Source: Archangium sp.
Lineage (GTDB): Bacteria; Myxococcota; Myxococcia; Myxococcales; Myxococcaceae
Direction of reading: 5' to 3'
NCBI GenBank assembly: GCA_030695565.1
Contig: JAUYRZ010000058.1
Coordinates: forward strand, 1-64,000
Length of the DNA stretch: 64,000 nucleotides
Below, in pieces: positions 51,908 through 60,415 of the stretch; within the stretch, counting starts at the first letter, position 1; each line of letters opens with the position of its first letter. Below the pieces are notes generated by a model, which worked only from the letters and a program-made list of their open reading frames with translations, was not told where the DNA came from and made no database searches. The translations under genes and the position numbers were made by a program.

Positions 51908-52800
51908 GCCCGCGCCAGACGAGGTCGAAGCTCTTCTCGGGCCTCACCGGCGTGGCCGTCGCGTTGCTGGTGGGCATCTTGCTGGTCATCGTGGGAGACG
52001 CCGTGCGCGGCGGGTGGACTCGCCTCTCCTGGGAATTCCTGAGCACCGCACCTCAGGAGGGAATGACGGCGGGCGGCATCTTCCCTGCCCTCTGGGGCAC
52101 CACGGTGCTCACGCTCCTGATGACCATCGCGGTGATGCCGGTGGGGGTGATCACCGCCATCTATCTCTCGGAGTACGCCCCTGAAGGTTCCCGCCTGGCA
52201 GCGGTGGTGCGGGTCGCCGTGCAGAACCTCGCCGGTGTTCCTTCCGTGGTCTTCGGGTTGTTCGGGCTGGGCTTCTTCGTGCGCTTCGTCGGCGAACGCA
52301 TGGATGCGGCGCTGGGGGGCGAGCTGAAGTGGGGCCAACCGGGTCTGTTGTGGGCGTCGTTGACCCTGGCGGTGCTCACGTTGCCCGTGGTGATCGTCGC
52401 CACCGAAGAGGCGCTGCGCACGGTGCCCGCAGACCTGCGCTCGGCCAGCCTCGCCCTGGGGGCCACGAAGTCACAGACGTTGTGGCGCGTGGTGCTGCCG
52501 GGCGCGGTGCCGGGCATTCTCACCGGCGCCATCCTCGCGGTCTCCAGAGGCGCGGGCGAAGTGGCGCCGATTCTGCTCACCGGAGCGGCCTACTACCTGC
52601 CTGACCTGCCGCGGTCGCTCTCGTCGCAGTTCATGCACCTCGGCTACCACACGTACGTGATGGCCACGCAGTCGCCCGACGTCGATGCGACTCGCCCGCT
52701 GCTCTACGCCACGGTGTTGGTGTTGTTGGCGCTGACCTTCACCCTCAACCTGGTGGCCATCGTGATCCGCTCGCGATCGCGCAAGCTGGCGTCGTCGTGA
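51904..52800 (+). CDS. pstA: Phosphate ABC transporter permease
   Basis: 298 residues with six membrane helices; GTG at 51904 overlaps the pstC stop. The EAA-type loop [20 protein letters not shown] and segments [20 protein letters not shown]-like ([16 protein letters not shown]) match PstA. The stop overlaps the pstB start as GTGA, so all four transporter genes are coupled. Confidence 0.93.
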   Translation: MSPRQTRSKLFSGLTGVAVALLVGILLVIVGDAVRGGWTRLSWEFLSTAPQEGMTAGGIFPALWGTTVLTLLMTIAVMPVGVITAIYLSEYAPEGSRLAAVVRVAVQNLAGVPSVVFGLFGLGFFVRFVGERMDAALGGELKWGQPGLLWASLTLAVLTLPVVIVATEEALRTVPADLRSASLALGATKSQTLWRVVLPGAVPGILTGAILAVSRGAGEVAPILLTGAAYYLPDLPRSLSSQFMHLGYHTYVMATQSPDVDATRPLLYATVLVLLALTFTLNLVAIVIRSRSRKLASS

Positions 52801-53558
52801 GTGCTCAGCCCAAGGTGAAGGTGCGAAGGCTCTCGATTCATTACCGGGACAAGACCGCGGTGAAGAACCTCGACCTCGACATCGCCGAGCGGCAGGTGCT
52901 GGCGCTCATCGGCCCTTCGGGGTGCGGCAAGTCGACCTTCCTGCGGGCGCTCAATCGTATGAACGACCTCATTCCGGGCGCGCGCCAGGAGGGCGAAGTG
53001 TTGCTCGATGGCCAGGACATCAACGGGCGGGAGATCGACGTGGTCGACCTGCGCCGCCGCGTGGGCATGGTGTTCCAGAAGTCGAACCCCTTCCCCAAGT
53101 CCATCTTCGAGAACGTCGCTTTCGGCCTGCGCATCGCCGGTCTGCGCGACAAGGCCGAGCTGACGGCGCGGGTCGAAGCAAGCCTGCACCACGCGGCGCT
53201 CTGGGATGAGGTGAAGGACCGCCTGGCCGAGTCGGCCCTCTCGCTCTCCGGTGGGCAACAGCAGCGCCTGTGCATCGCCCGCGCGCTCGCCATCGAACCC
53301 GAGGTGGTGCTGATGGATGAGCCCGCCAGCGCGCTCGACCCGCTCTCCACCGCGAAGATCGAGGAGCTGATGCACGAGCTCAAGAGCCGCTACACCATCG
53401 TGATCGTCACCCACAACATGCAGCAGGCGGCCCGCGTCTCGGACCAGACCGCGTTCTTCTACATGGGCGAGTTGATCGAGGTCGGCTCGACCGCGCACCT
53501 CTTCACCAACCCCGGTGTGAAGCGCACCGAGGACTACGTCACCGGAAAGTTCGGGTGA
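52797..53558 (+). CDS. pstB: Phosphate ABC transporter ATP-binding protein
   Basis: 253 residues, GTG start. Walker [21 protein letters not shown]-loop [20 protein letters not shown], signature [16 protein letters not shown], Walker [15 protein letters not shown]-loop [13 protein letters not shown]. The NPFPKSI segment is typical of PstB. Drives phosphate import through PstCA. Its stop overlaps the phoU start. Confidence 0.96.
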   Translation: MSAQPKVKVRRLSIHYRDKTAVKNLDLDIAERQVLALIGPSGCGKSTFLRALNRMNDLIPGARQEGEVLLDGQDINGREIDVVDLRRRVGMVFQKSNPFPKSIFENVAFGLRIAGLRDKAELTARVEASLHHAALWDEVKDRLAESALSLSGGQQQRLCIARALAIEPEVVLMDEPASALDPLSTAKIEELMHELKSRYTIVIVTHNMQQAARVSDQTAFFYMGELIEVGSTAHLFTNPGVKRTEDYVTGKFG

Positions 53559-54241
53559 ACATGACGACCCACACCGACCGCGCCTACGAACGAGACCTGA
53601 ACAACCTGCGAGAGCGGCTGCTCGTGATGGGCAAACGGGTGCAGGCGATGATCGCGGAGTCCGTGCTCGCGCTGACGGCCCGCGACTCGAAGCTCGCCGA
53701 GCACGTGCTGAAGAGCGATCTAGCGGTCAACCGGCTCGAGCTGGAGATCGACGATCTCTGCCGCAAGATCATCGCCCTGAGGCAACCGGCGGCCAGCGAC
53801 CTGCGGCTGATCACCACCGCGGTGAAGATCGTCACCGACCTGGAGCGGGTGGGGGATCTCGCGGTGAACATCGCCGAGCGGGCGACCGACCTGAACAAGG
53901 CCGAGCCCCTGCCGAGCTACGACGACCTGCCCCGGCTGGCAGAGCTGGCCCAGAGCCAGCTGCGCAATGCGCTCGAGTCGTTCGTGAAGAGAGACGTGGT
54001 GCAGGCAGAGCGCGTGCTCACCAGCGACGACTTCCTCGATGCGCTGTTCGTGAAGCTCTTCAACGAGCTGCTGCAGCTCATGATGGAGGAGTCGAAGACC
54101 ATCCGCCGCGCGACCAGCCTGTTGTTCGTCGCCAAACACCTCGAGCGCATCGGCGACCACGCCACCAACGTGGCCGAGATGGTCATCTACCTGGTGAAGG
54201 GCACCGACGTGAGGCACCCCACCAGCCGCACCGGAGGTTGA
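53555..54241 (+). CDS. phoU: Phosphate uptake regulator
   Basis: 228 residues, two PhoU three-helix repeats with [35 protein letters not shown] in the first and [20 protein letters not shown] in the second (metal-binding E/D positions). PhoU links the transporter to the PhoR/PhoB kinase system and limits phosphate uptake. GTG 53555 overlaps the pstB stop; an ATG two codons later is also possible. Last gene of the operon; its stop abuts the convergent permease stop at 54242. Confidence 0.95.
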   Translation: MNMTTHTDRAYERDLNNLRERLLVMGKRVQAMIAESVLALTARDSKLAEHVLKSDLAVNRLELEIDDLCRKIIALRQPAASDLRLITTAVKIVTDLERVGDLAVNIAERATDLNKAEPLPSYDDLPRLAELAQSQLRNALESFVKRDVVQAERVLTSDDFLDALFVKLFNELLQLMMEESKTIRRATSLLFVAKHLERIGDHATNVAEMVIYLVKGTDVRHPTSRTGG

Positions 54242-55549
54242 TCAGCCCGCGTGCTGCATCGCGCTGACCGGCTTGAGCCGCGCGGCGATGAACGAGGGGA
54301 TGACCGAGATGAAGGTCACCACACCGGTGATGAACAACACCGTGGCGAGCACCCACTGCGCGGTGGGCAACATCACCAGCTTGTCGGAGAGCAGCACGAA
54401 CTGAACGCCGACCGGCAGGGGGATGTGCGCCGAGTTGAGAATGACGGAGATCAACACCCCGGCGACCGCGCCACCGAGCGTGGCCAGCAGCCCGAGCAGG
54501 AAACCTTCGGTGAGGAACATCAGCAGCACCGAGGTCTGCTGCATGCCGATGGCGCGCAGGGTGCCGATCTCCCGGGTGCGCTCGCGAATGCTGATCCACA
54601 TCACGATCATGATGCCCACGCCGATGACGGCGAGGAGCACGGTGCCCAGGAAGAACGAGATGAAGCTCATCAGGTCGACCGTCCACGCCACGAAGCTCAC
54701 CTCGTCGTGCCAGTTGGTGAGATCGAGCCGCTGACCCACCCACGGCTCACGCGAGACGTTCTCGAACTTGAACCAGAAGGCGCGCGGGTCTTCGTCCATC
54801 ATGGTGTAGCCGGCCTTGGAGAGCCCTTCGCGCAGCCGTGACTGCACCTTCTTGATCTCGCCGAGGTCGGAGGTGGTCAGGTAGATCTGCAGCGCGCCGG
54901 TGGTGTCGTCTTTGAGCTGGTACAGCTGGCGCAGCGTCGCCTCGTTCATGAAGCACGAGAACTGACTCATCATGCCCATGCCCTTCACGATGGCCACCAC
55001 CACCACGTCGACGGTGTTGTTGGTGCCGCGCGCGGTGGGCGCCGAGATGGTCAGCGCATCACCCACGCGCACGTTGAGCGTCGCCGCCTGCTCTTCGAAC
55101 AACATGATCGAGCCGGGCCTGGCGAGATCCTCCAGCTTGCCTTCTTTCACCTTGAGCGCCTTCAGCAGGCCCTGCTCCTGGGTGATGTCGATGCCGCCCA
55201 GGCCGATCATGGTGCTGTTCGTCTCGCTCACCACCTTGGCCCAGCCGCGGCCGCGCGACGCCACGTAGGTCAGCTCGGGCACTTCCTTTCGAATGGTCGC
55301 GAGCACGTCTTGCGCCTTGGTCACCACCGGCGCGGCCTGGCCTGCGGTGACCTTGAAGAAGCCGGCCACGTTGATGTGCCCGCTCATCAGGGTGGTGGAG
55401 GTCTCCACCAGCGAGCGGTTCATGCCTTCGCCGATGCCCAGCATCATCACCATCAACGCGGTGACCATGCCGATGGCGACCATCAACACGCCGGTGCGGC
55501 GGCGGTGCTGCCAGAGAGAGAGGAACGCGATTCTCAGGAGCATGCTCAT
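54242..55549 (-). CDS. FtsX/LolC-type ABC permease
   Basis: 435 residues with one N-terminal helix (TGVLMVAIGMVTALMVMMLG), a large periplasmic MacB_PCD-like domain (about 50-290) and three C-terminal helices of the FtsX domain (LGTVLLAVIGVGIMIVMWIS, REIGTLRAIGMQQTSV motif, and two more). Such proteins transmit ATP energy to periplasmic lipoprotein sorting or efflux. The cognate ATPase gene is not adjacent on either side. It follows the larger permease by three bases. Confidence 0.85.
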   Translation of the reverse strand: MSMLLRIAFLSLWQHRRRTGVLMVAIGMVTALMVMMLGIGEGMNRSLVETSTTLMSGHINVAGFFKVTAGQAAPVVTKAQDVLATIRKEVPELTYVASRGRGWAKVVSETNSTMIGLGGIDITQEQGLLKALKVKEGKLEDLARPGSIMLFEEQAATLNVRVGDALTISAPTARGTNNTVDVVVVAIVKGMGMMSQFSCFMNEATLRQLYQLKDDTTGALQIYLTTSDLGEIKKVQSRLREGLSKAGYTMMDEDPRAFWFKFENVSREPWVGQRLDLTNWHDEVSFVAWTVDLMSFISFFLGTVLLAVIGVGIMIVMWISIRERTREIGTLRAIGMQQTSVLLMFLTEGFLLGLLATLGGAVAGVLISVILNSAHIPLPVGVQFVLLSDKLVMLPTAQWVLATVLFITGVVTFISVIPSFIAARLKPVSAMQHAG

Positions 55550-55552
55550 TCT

Positions 55553-57916
55553 CTATGACTCCGAGGCCTGCATGGCGACGATGGGTTGAATGCGCGTCGC
55601 CAGCACCAGCGGGAAGATGACCGCGATGACGCTGACGATGAGCGTGACGAAGATGGCCAAGACGATGCCGCCGCCGGTCAGCTCGGGCCGCAACACCGGG
55701 CCCGAGAAGAAGAAGTAGAGCTCGTCGCGGAAGGCCGGAATGCCGGTGTCGTGCAGGTATTTGACGGCGAGCGACCCCACCACCGCGCCGAGGGCGCCGA
55801 AGCTGAGCGCCAACATCACGGTCTCCGTCATCACCATGCCCATCACGAAGGGCCGCTGCGCTCCGATGGCGCGCATGGTGCCGATGGTGGTGGTGCGCTG
55901 CAGGGTGGCGATGGTCATGCCGATGGTCACCACGATGAGCGCGAAGAACGCGAAGGCGCCCACGATGGCCACCAGCAGCAGGCGGAAGAAGTCGATGAAC
56001 TTGCCGAGGAAGCCGGCGGCCGAGCTCCAGCCCACCACGAAGGTCTTCGGCTTCGCGCCCTCCAGCAGCGCTTCGATGGGAGCGATCTGTTCGGCGGCGA
56101 GGGTGGGGCGTTCGGCCTTGAGCGCGTCCTGCAGCGCGAGCAGCGCGCTCACCGAAGGCTTGAACTCGCCCTTGGCACGGCTCTCTTCGAGGCCGACCAC
56201 TTCGGAGAGCGCCATGCCCAACATGCCCGGCAACTTCTTCGAGTCGACCAACGTCTTCGCGGCGGCGATGCGCGAGGCGTCGGGAGGCGACGCATCGGTG
56301 GAGAGCAACTTCTCGATCTCTTCCTGGGTCGCGGCCTGCGCCTGCGCCGAGCCGTCTTTGAGCAACACGGCCGCGTGCATCACCACGCCGTCGTCGATCT
56401 CGTCGGGCGAGAAGGTGTCGCCCAGCCGGCGCGCCTTCGCGGTGGGGCCGGTCTCGCCGGTGAAGCCGTCGTCGAAGGCCTTCGCCTGCACCTCCTGCAC
56501 GACCTCCTCATCGCCGCCGAAGAGGTCGGCTTCGGCGCTCTCACGGTTGACCTGCCTGGCGCCGGTCTCCTTCTTCATCGCGTCCTGCTCGGCCTTCTTC
56601 TCGTTGGTCAAGAAGCCGTACAGCTCGCGGAAGGTGATCATGTCGACCAGCGCGTTGGCGCCGGCCAGCGGCGACTTCTCCAGGCCTTTGAGCTCGAACA
56701 CGCCGTACACCTTCACCAGCGCGGTCTGCAGCGAGCCCGAGCGGCCGAAGCTGCGCAGGGTCATCGTGTCGCCCACCTTCACCCGGTAGAGCGAGAGCAT
56801 GGGGGCCAGCTCCTTGTAGAAGAACTGGTAGCGGCCTTCGAAGTCTTCGTCGGTGACGGTGAAGAAGAGGGTGAGCAGGGTGGCCAGGTCTTTCTCCTGC
56901 GTGCCCATGAAGCCCTGCAGTTTGGAGATCGCCGCCTGGGTCCCCAGCCCATCGAGCTGGAGCACGATCTCCCGGGTCTGTGCCTGGTTCTCCTTCACGA
57001 AGCGCTGCAGCTCCTTGTCGGTCTGGTCGGAGAGCTTTCGGCCGGCAGCCAGCGCGTCGCGGATCTTGTCGAGGCGGCGGGCGTTCTTCAGCTTGAGCAG
57101 CTCTTCAGTGAAGAAGCGGGGGAGCAGGATGCCGCGATGCCCGGAAGGAACCTTGGTGCCCTCCACGATGGTCATGCGATCGAAGGTGTCCTGGTAGGCG
57201 TCGAGGTCGGTGCCCAGGTAGCGAATGAAGAGCAGGTCGCTGTCGGAGACGATGGGCGCGAGCCGGTTCTCCAGGAACTCGAGGTGATCGAACGGGCTCA
57301 TATCGAAGTCGGCCCAGAAGGCGTCTGAGCCCGCCTTCGCCAGCGTCTCGCGCGCCCGGAGATCGAGATCCTTCTCGGCGGTCAGCTCCTTCTCGCGCTC
57401 GAGATCCTTGCCCAGCACCGAGACCATGTTGCGCACGTGGCTGATCAGGCTGGCCTTGCGCGTCTGAAATTCAGGCTCGGGCTTCTTGGTGCTCTCTTCG
57501 TTCTGCTGGCTGATCAGCTTGCGCAGCCGCTCGAGCGTCACGTCGACGGTGTTGCCCGAGCCCACGATGCTGGTGGCCGCGCCCATGGGCACCACCTTCG
57601 CCACGTTGGGCACCGAGAGCAGCTTGGCCTTGACCGTCTTGAAGTCGTCGATGGGCGCCAGGGAGGAGTCGGTGCCGTCCATGCGGCCGTAGATCTCGAG
57701 CGGATCCTTCGAGCGCGCGCCGTACACCTGCATGTGGCCGGTGATGCTGCCGATGATGCTCTTGCTGAGCGCGTCATCGAGCGTCGAGAAGATCGACCCA
57801 CCCACCACGAGGAGCGCCGCGCCGAACAGGAGCACCAACCCAACGAAGACGTTGAGCATGCTCGAGATGATGTTGGCGAACGCGATTCGAACGAGGACGA
57901 GAGCCTTCGAGAACAT
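55553..57916 (-). CDS. Large FtsX-type ABC permease with extended periplasmic domain
   Basis: 787 residues. N-terminal helix MLNVFVGLVLLFGAALLVVG, then about 600 residues outside the membrane, far larger than usual (LolC/MacB domains are near 200-250). It includes charged helical stretches (EEVVQEVQAKAFDDGF, SADLFGGDEE-like) and ends with three helices and the FtsX-typical TTTIGTMRAIGAQRPFVMGM. Probably forms a heterodimer with the downstream permease at 54242. No ATPase is encoded next to it. The substrate may be a lipoprotein or surface component. Confidence 0.82.
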   Translation of the reverse strand: MFSKALVLVRIAFANIISSMLNVFVGLVLLFGAALLVVGGSIFSTLDDALSKSIIGSITGHMQVYGARSKDPLEIYGRMDGTDSSLAPIDDFKTVKAKLLSVPNVAKVVPMGAATSIVGSGNTVDVTLERLRKLISQQNEESTKKPEPEFQTRKASLISHVRNMVSVLGKDLEREKELTAEKDLDLRARETLAKAGSDAFWADFDMSPFDHLEFLENRLAPIVSDSDLLFIRYLGTDLDAYQDTFDRMTIVEGTKVPSGHRGILLPRFFTEELLKLKNARRLDKIRDALAAGRKLSDQTDKELQRFVKENQAQTREIVLQLDGLGTQAAISKLQGFMGTQEKDLATLLTLFFTVTDEDFEGRYQFFYKELAPMLSLYRVKVGDTMTLRSFGRSGSLQTALVKVYGVFELKGLEKSPLAGANALVDMITFRELYGFLTNEKKAEQDAMKKETGARQVNRESAEADLFGGDEEVVQEVQAKAFDDGFTGETGPTAKARRLGDTFSPDEIDDGVVMHAAVLLKDGSAQAQAATQEEIEKLLSTDASPPDASRIAAAKTLVDSKKLPGMLGMALSEVVGLEESRAKGEFKPSVSALLALQDALKAERPTLAAEQIAPIEALLEGAKPKTFVVGWSSAAGFLGKFIDFFRLLLVAIVGAFAFFALIVVTIGMTIATLQRTTTIGTMRAIGAQRPFVMGMVMTETVMLALSFGALGAVVGSLAVKYLHDTGIPAFRDELYFFFSGPVLRPELTGGGIVLAIFVTLIVSVIAVIFPLVLATRIQPIVAMQASES

Positions 57917-57976
57917 GGCGAGGCGTCGTTACTGCATCGGCCGGCGTGCCGCTCGCGATTCCTGCCTTCGGAGGTG

Positions 57977-58315
57977 TCAGAAGAGGGCTGAAGGGCGATG
58001 AACGCTCGCGCGCCGACGCTTCGGTTCCGAGACGAAGCTGACGGTTTTCTTGGCTGCTTGTGCGAGAGCAATGAGGGTTCGATAGGTGGGATTGGCTTGC
58101 CCCCGTTCGATGCGACTGATCTCGCTCTGTTGGACGCCGGAGGCCTTTGCCAGTTGCTGCTGGGTCCAGCGCTGGCTCCTTCTCAGTTGAATGACCTCGA
58201 GTGCGAGTCGGAAGTGCTCGCCGTAGGCAGCGAAGGCCTCCGCCCTTCCGGCCTCGGTGCTCTCCTTCTCAACTTCCTTCATGAACTCATCGAAGTCGTT
58301 CTTGCGCTTGCTCAC
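57977..58315 (-). CDS. XRE-family antitoxin (HigA-type)
   Basis: 112 residues. A helical N-terminus, then the HTH_3 domain at about 40-95 (RRSQRWTQQQLAKASGVQQS, SEISRIERGQANPTYRTLIA). Second gene after the RelE/HigB-like toxin, as in HigBA systems. The GTG start at 58315 has GGAGG 7 bases upstream. A promoter with perfect -35 TTGACA and a palindrome lies directly upstream (58337-58361), so it can be made independently and probably represses its own promoter. Basic C-terminus (KRRRASVHRPSALF). Confidence 0.85.
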   Translation of the reverse strand: MSKRKNDFDEFMKEVEKESTEAGRAEAFAAYGEHFRLALEVIQLRRSQRWTQQQLAKASGVQQSEISRIERGQANPTYRTLIALAQAAKKTVSFVSEPKRRRASVHRPSALF

Positions 58316-58336
58316 GGCGATCCTCCGATCCGAGGA

Positions 58337-58361
58337 TTATGGGTAGAGCCCATAATGTCAA
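58337..58361 (-). promoter_or_regulatory. Antitoxin promoter with palindromic operator
   Basis: Read on the minus strand: TTGACA (58361-58356, consensus -35) directly followed by the perfect inverted repeat TTATGGG-CTCTA-CCCATAA (58355-58337). The palindrome contains an AT-rich -10-like CATAAT, though the spacing is short. Placement in the 58-base gap between toxin and antitoxin genes suggests autoregulation by the XRE protein. Confidence 0.55.
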
Positions 58362-58373
58362 GGCGAACACCAA

Positions 58374-58847
58374 CTAGTCCGCCTGACGTGACCTCCACTT
58401 GGCGAGGCGGGCCCTCGCCTCGCCAATCTCACGATCCTGCCGCTTCTTGCTGGTGTCCTCGCCCTTGTCGTATCCACCAAGGAGCAGGATCAGCTTCTTC
58501 CCGTGGGCGTGGCAGAACACCCGGAGCAGGAGCTCCTCAGGAGGCAGCTTCTTGCCGCCCTTCTCGGCACCAATGTCGCCGGGCTTGTGACGAAGCCTGA
58601 ACTCAAACAGTCCCTTGCCGAGCTGTTTGCCGAACTCCGTCGCGCAGACGTCGATTCCGAGTGTCTGCAGGATCTCGTTCATCGCCTGACCCAGCACCTG
58701 CTTCTTGGTGAGGCTCAGGCCTCGAAGCCATTCGAGGACGAGCTGCTTACCGTCATCATCGACATAGAACTCGAGCTCGAAGCGACTCTTCGGGTCCGAA
58801 ACCTCTACCTTCCCGGATTTTGTCACCGCGGTCTTCTTGGCCACCAT
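58374..58847 (-). CDS. RelE/HigB-type toxin (phage-derived Gp49-like family)
   Basis: 157 residues. FELEFYVDDDGKQLVLEWLR opens the fold; LGKGLFEFRLRHKPGD and LLLRVFCHAHGKKLILLLGG contain the conserved strands and basic residues of Gp49-like/HigB mRNA interferases, ending DREIGEARARLAKW. It has a ~20-residue insertion (KPGDIGAEKGGKKLPPEE) between the last two strand pairs compared with short HigB proteins. Toxin-first gene order with the XRE antitoxin supports a HigBA module. Expected activity: ribosome-dependent mRNA cleavage. Confidence 0.82.
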   Translation of the reverse strand: MVAKKTAVTKSGKVEVSDPKSRFELEFYVDDDGKQLVLEWLRGLSLTKKQVLGQAMNEILQTLGIDVCATEFGKQLGKGLFEFRLRHKPGDIGAEKGGKKLPPEELLLRVFCHAHGKKLILLLGGYDKGEDTSKKRQDREIGEARARLAKWRSRQAD

Positions 58848-58866
58848 TCCCCTCCGTTGAAGTTGC

Positions 58867-58893
58867 AGGATCCTCGATCCTTCCCGGCGGGAA
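58867..58893. promoter_or_regulatory. Two adjacent small palindromes before the toxin gene
   Basis: AGGATC-CTC-GATCCT (58867-58881) and TTCCC-GGC-GGGAA (58881-58893) fill the 48-base gap between the HEPN gene stop and the toxin start. They may be operator sites for the toxin promoter or a terminator for the upstream operon; no T-tract is present. Confidence 0.35.
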
Positions 58894-58895
58894 AC

Positions 58896-59633
58896 TCACA
58901 GGAGCTTCAGCACGACGTTCTGCACGAGGTCGTCGATGTGTGCCTCCGCCTGTGCCTGGCCGAACACGATCGCCGAGGGGTGCGCCGCCGAGTTCCGCTT
59001 GTCGAGCTTCTCGTCGAGCATCTTCTTGAGGTCTGCCCCGATGAACCCGGCTGCGCGACAGACCTGAATGATGTGCGCCTCCTTCGCGTCAGCGAAGTCC
59101 TCTCGGTTGAACACCACGAACGGCTTCTTGAACGTCGTCGGCCACGCTGCGTTGAACGCCGCCAGATGATTCTTGAGGACCCACTGCAGCAGGTGGTCGT
59201 ACGCAAGATTCCAGCTCATGACGATCGCCGCACGATACGCCCCAGCGCCGAAACACTTGATGGTCTCGTCGAGGAACGCCCGCTCGGCCACATGGGGCAC
59301 CTTCGCGGGCAGCTCCTGGAGCAGCTTGGTGACGCTGATCGCCGTCGGGCGCTGCCCATACTTCGCGTCGAACTCCAACCGCAGCCTCCGATCGAGTGAG
59401 AGCTTCTTCGCCTTCCTGATCAGCTGCTTCTGTTCGACGAGTTGGGTCACAAGCTGCGAGATGTTCGAGGGCGGGGTGAGGTTGAGGCGCTCGTAAGCGC
59501 GCCGGAACTCGCCGACCTCGTAGTCCGGCCGTGCGTCGAGCGCGTGGTAGTACCAGCCAATAAAGCGGATCCGCTGGGTGTGACCCCAGCCCTCGAACTC
59601 CGGCACCTGCCGAACGAATTCCTCGATGGCCAC
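58896..59633 (-). CDS. HEPN-type putative ribonuclease, second gene of coupled pair
   Basis: 245 residues from GTG 59633. Residues about 1-95 look like tandem winged-helix segments (FRRAYERLNLTPPSNISQLV). The C-terminal half (about 115-245) is helical with CFGAGAYRAAIVMSWNLAYD and then KRNSAAHPS, in which Arg213 and His218 form the RX4H motif of HEPN RNases. HEPN domains act in toxin-antitoxin, abortive infection and RNA processing systems. The gene starts 2 bases after the stop of 59636-60277, so the two are tightly coupled. The longer open frame upstream is antisense noise. Family assignment is by motif and fold pattern only. Confidence 0.6.
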   Translation of the reverse strand: MAIEEFVRQVPEFEGWGHTQRIRFIGWYYHALDARPDYEVGEFRRAYERLNLTPPSNISQLVTQLVEQKQLIRKAKKLSLDRRLRLEFDAKYGQRPTAISVTKLLQELPAKVPHVAERAFLDETIKCFGAGAYRAAIVMSWNLAYDHLLQWVLKNHLAAFNAAWPTTFKKPFVVFNREDFADAKEAHIIQVCRAAGFIGADLKKMLDEKLDKRNSAAHPSAIVFGQAQAEAHIDDLVQNVVLKLL

Positions 59634-59635
59634 GG

Positions 59636-60277
59636 TCAGTCCCTCTGCGGCAGGCGAGCGACGCACTGTTCGCCGTTGCTGTGCAGCTCCCAATCCCCGG
59701 CGGGGTTCTGTACGAACTGCTTGTTCTTCATATTGCGGAGGGGCTGCCCGACATCCTTGGGGACCTTCCACTCGAGGGCAGTGAAGCAGCTGTAGAGGTG
59801 GTCGTTCGTCAGGGCCTTGATGCCGAGCTCCTTCCTGAGCCACGACGCGCACACCATGTACTTCTCGTTGTTCGACTCCGGTCGCTTGGCCTCTGCGAAG
59901 ACACGCAGGTTCGGAGTTCCCTTCTCGAGGTCGAGGCCTTCAACCAGCTTGCAGTTCGGATAGGACCGCTTCTGCCTGGTCCTCGAGACTTCCACTTCGG
60001 ACTCGACCTTCGCTTCGCTCGGAGCAGCGCCTTCGGCCTCTTCGGGAGCGACGACTTCGTCGAAGAGGTCACCGTTCTTGGGCGCGAGTGGCTTGGCCTG
60101 CACATCCGGTGCGATAGCGCGCGGCTGAGGAGCGCCATTCACGATCCTCACGTGGTCCTTCGAGAACGCCGCGGTGACGGTGCGGAGGCCCTCGAGGATC
60201 GCGCTGCTTCCGCCTTCGACGTCGATCTCCATGTAGCGGACCTTCACGCGGCCGCGGTCGTTGGTTTGAGGCTTCAT
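59636..60277 (-). CDS. Hypothetical partner protein of the HEPN gene
   Basis: 213 residues, ATG at 60277 with AGGAG upstream. Layout: N-terminal ~45-residue domain (KVRYMEIDVEGGSSAILEGL), an acidic Pro/Ala/Glu-rich linker (about 65-105) and a C-terminal domain with ASWLRKELGIKALTNDHLYS and FTALEWKVPKD that may be a winged helix similar to the first part of the HEPN protein. No catalytic motif. It is the first gene of a two-gene unit and could be an RNA/DNA-sensing or neutralising partner. Function not recognised. Confidence 0.6.
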   Translation of the reverse strand: MKPQTNDRGRVKVRYMEIDVEGGSSAILEGLRTVTAAFSKDHVRIVNGAPQPRAIAPDVQAKPLAPKNGDLFDEVVAPEEAEGAAPSEAKVESEVEVSRTRQKRSYPNCKLVEGLDLEKGTPNLRVFAEAKRPESNNEKYMVCASWLRKELGIKALTNDHLYSCFTALEWKVPKDVGQPLRNMKNKQFVQNPAGDWELHSNGEQCVARLPQRD

Positions 60278-60415
60278 GTGGTGCTCCTTGCGTTTGGGTG
60301 ATGTGATCCGAACCGCGAGGCTGACACCCGGCCCCGTGCGGTCTGACGGATTTGATCTCGATCCGGTTCGTCACCGGAAACACCCTACCGGCCACCACTG
60401 ACATTCAAGGGGGCA
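60278..60415. other. Short upstream region shared by HEPN operon and IS
   Basis: 138 bases holding the promoter of the HEPN pair on the minus strand. No palindrome or strong promoter match was found. The left end of the ISKra4-type element begins near 60416. Confidence 0.4.
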
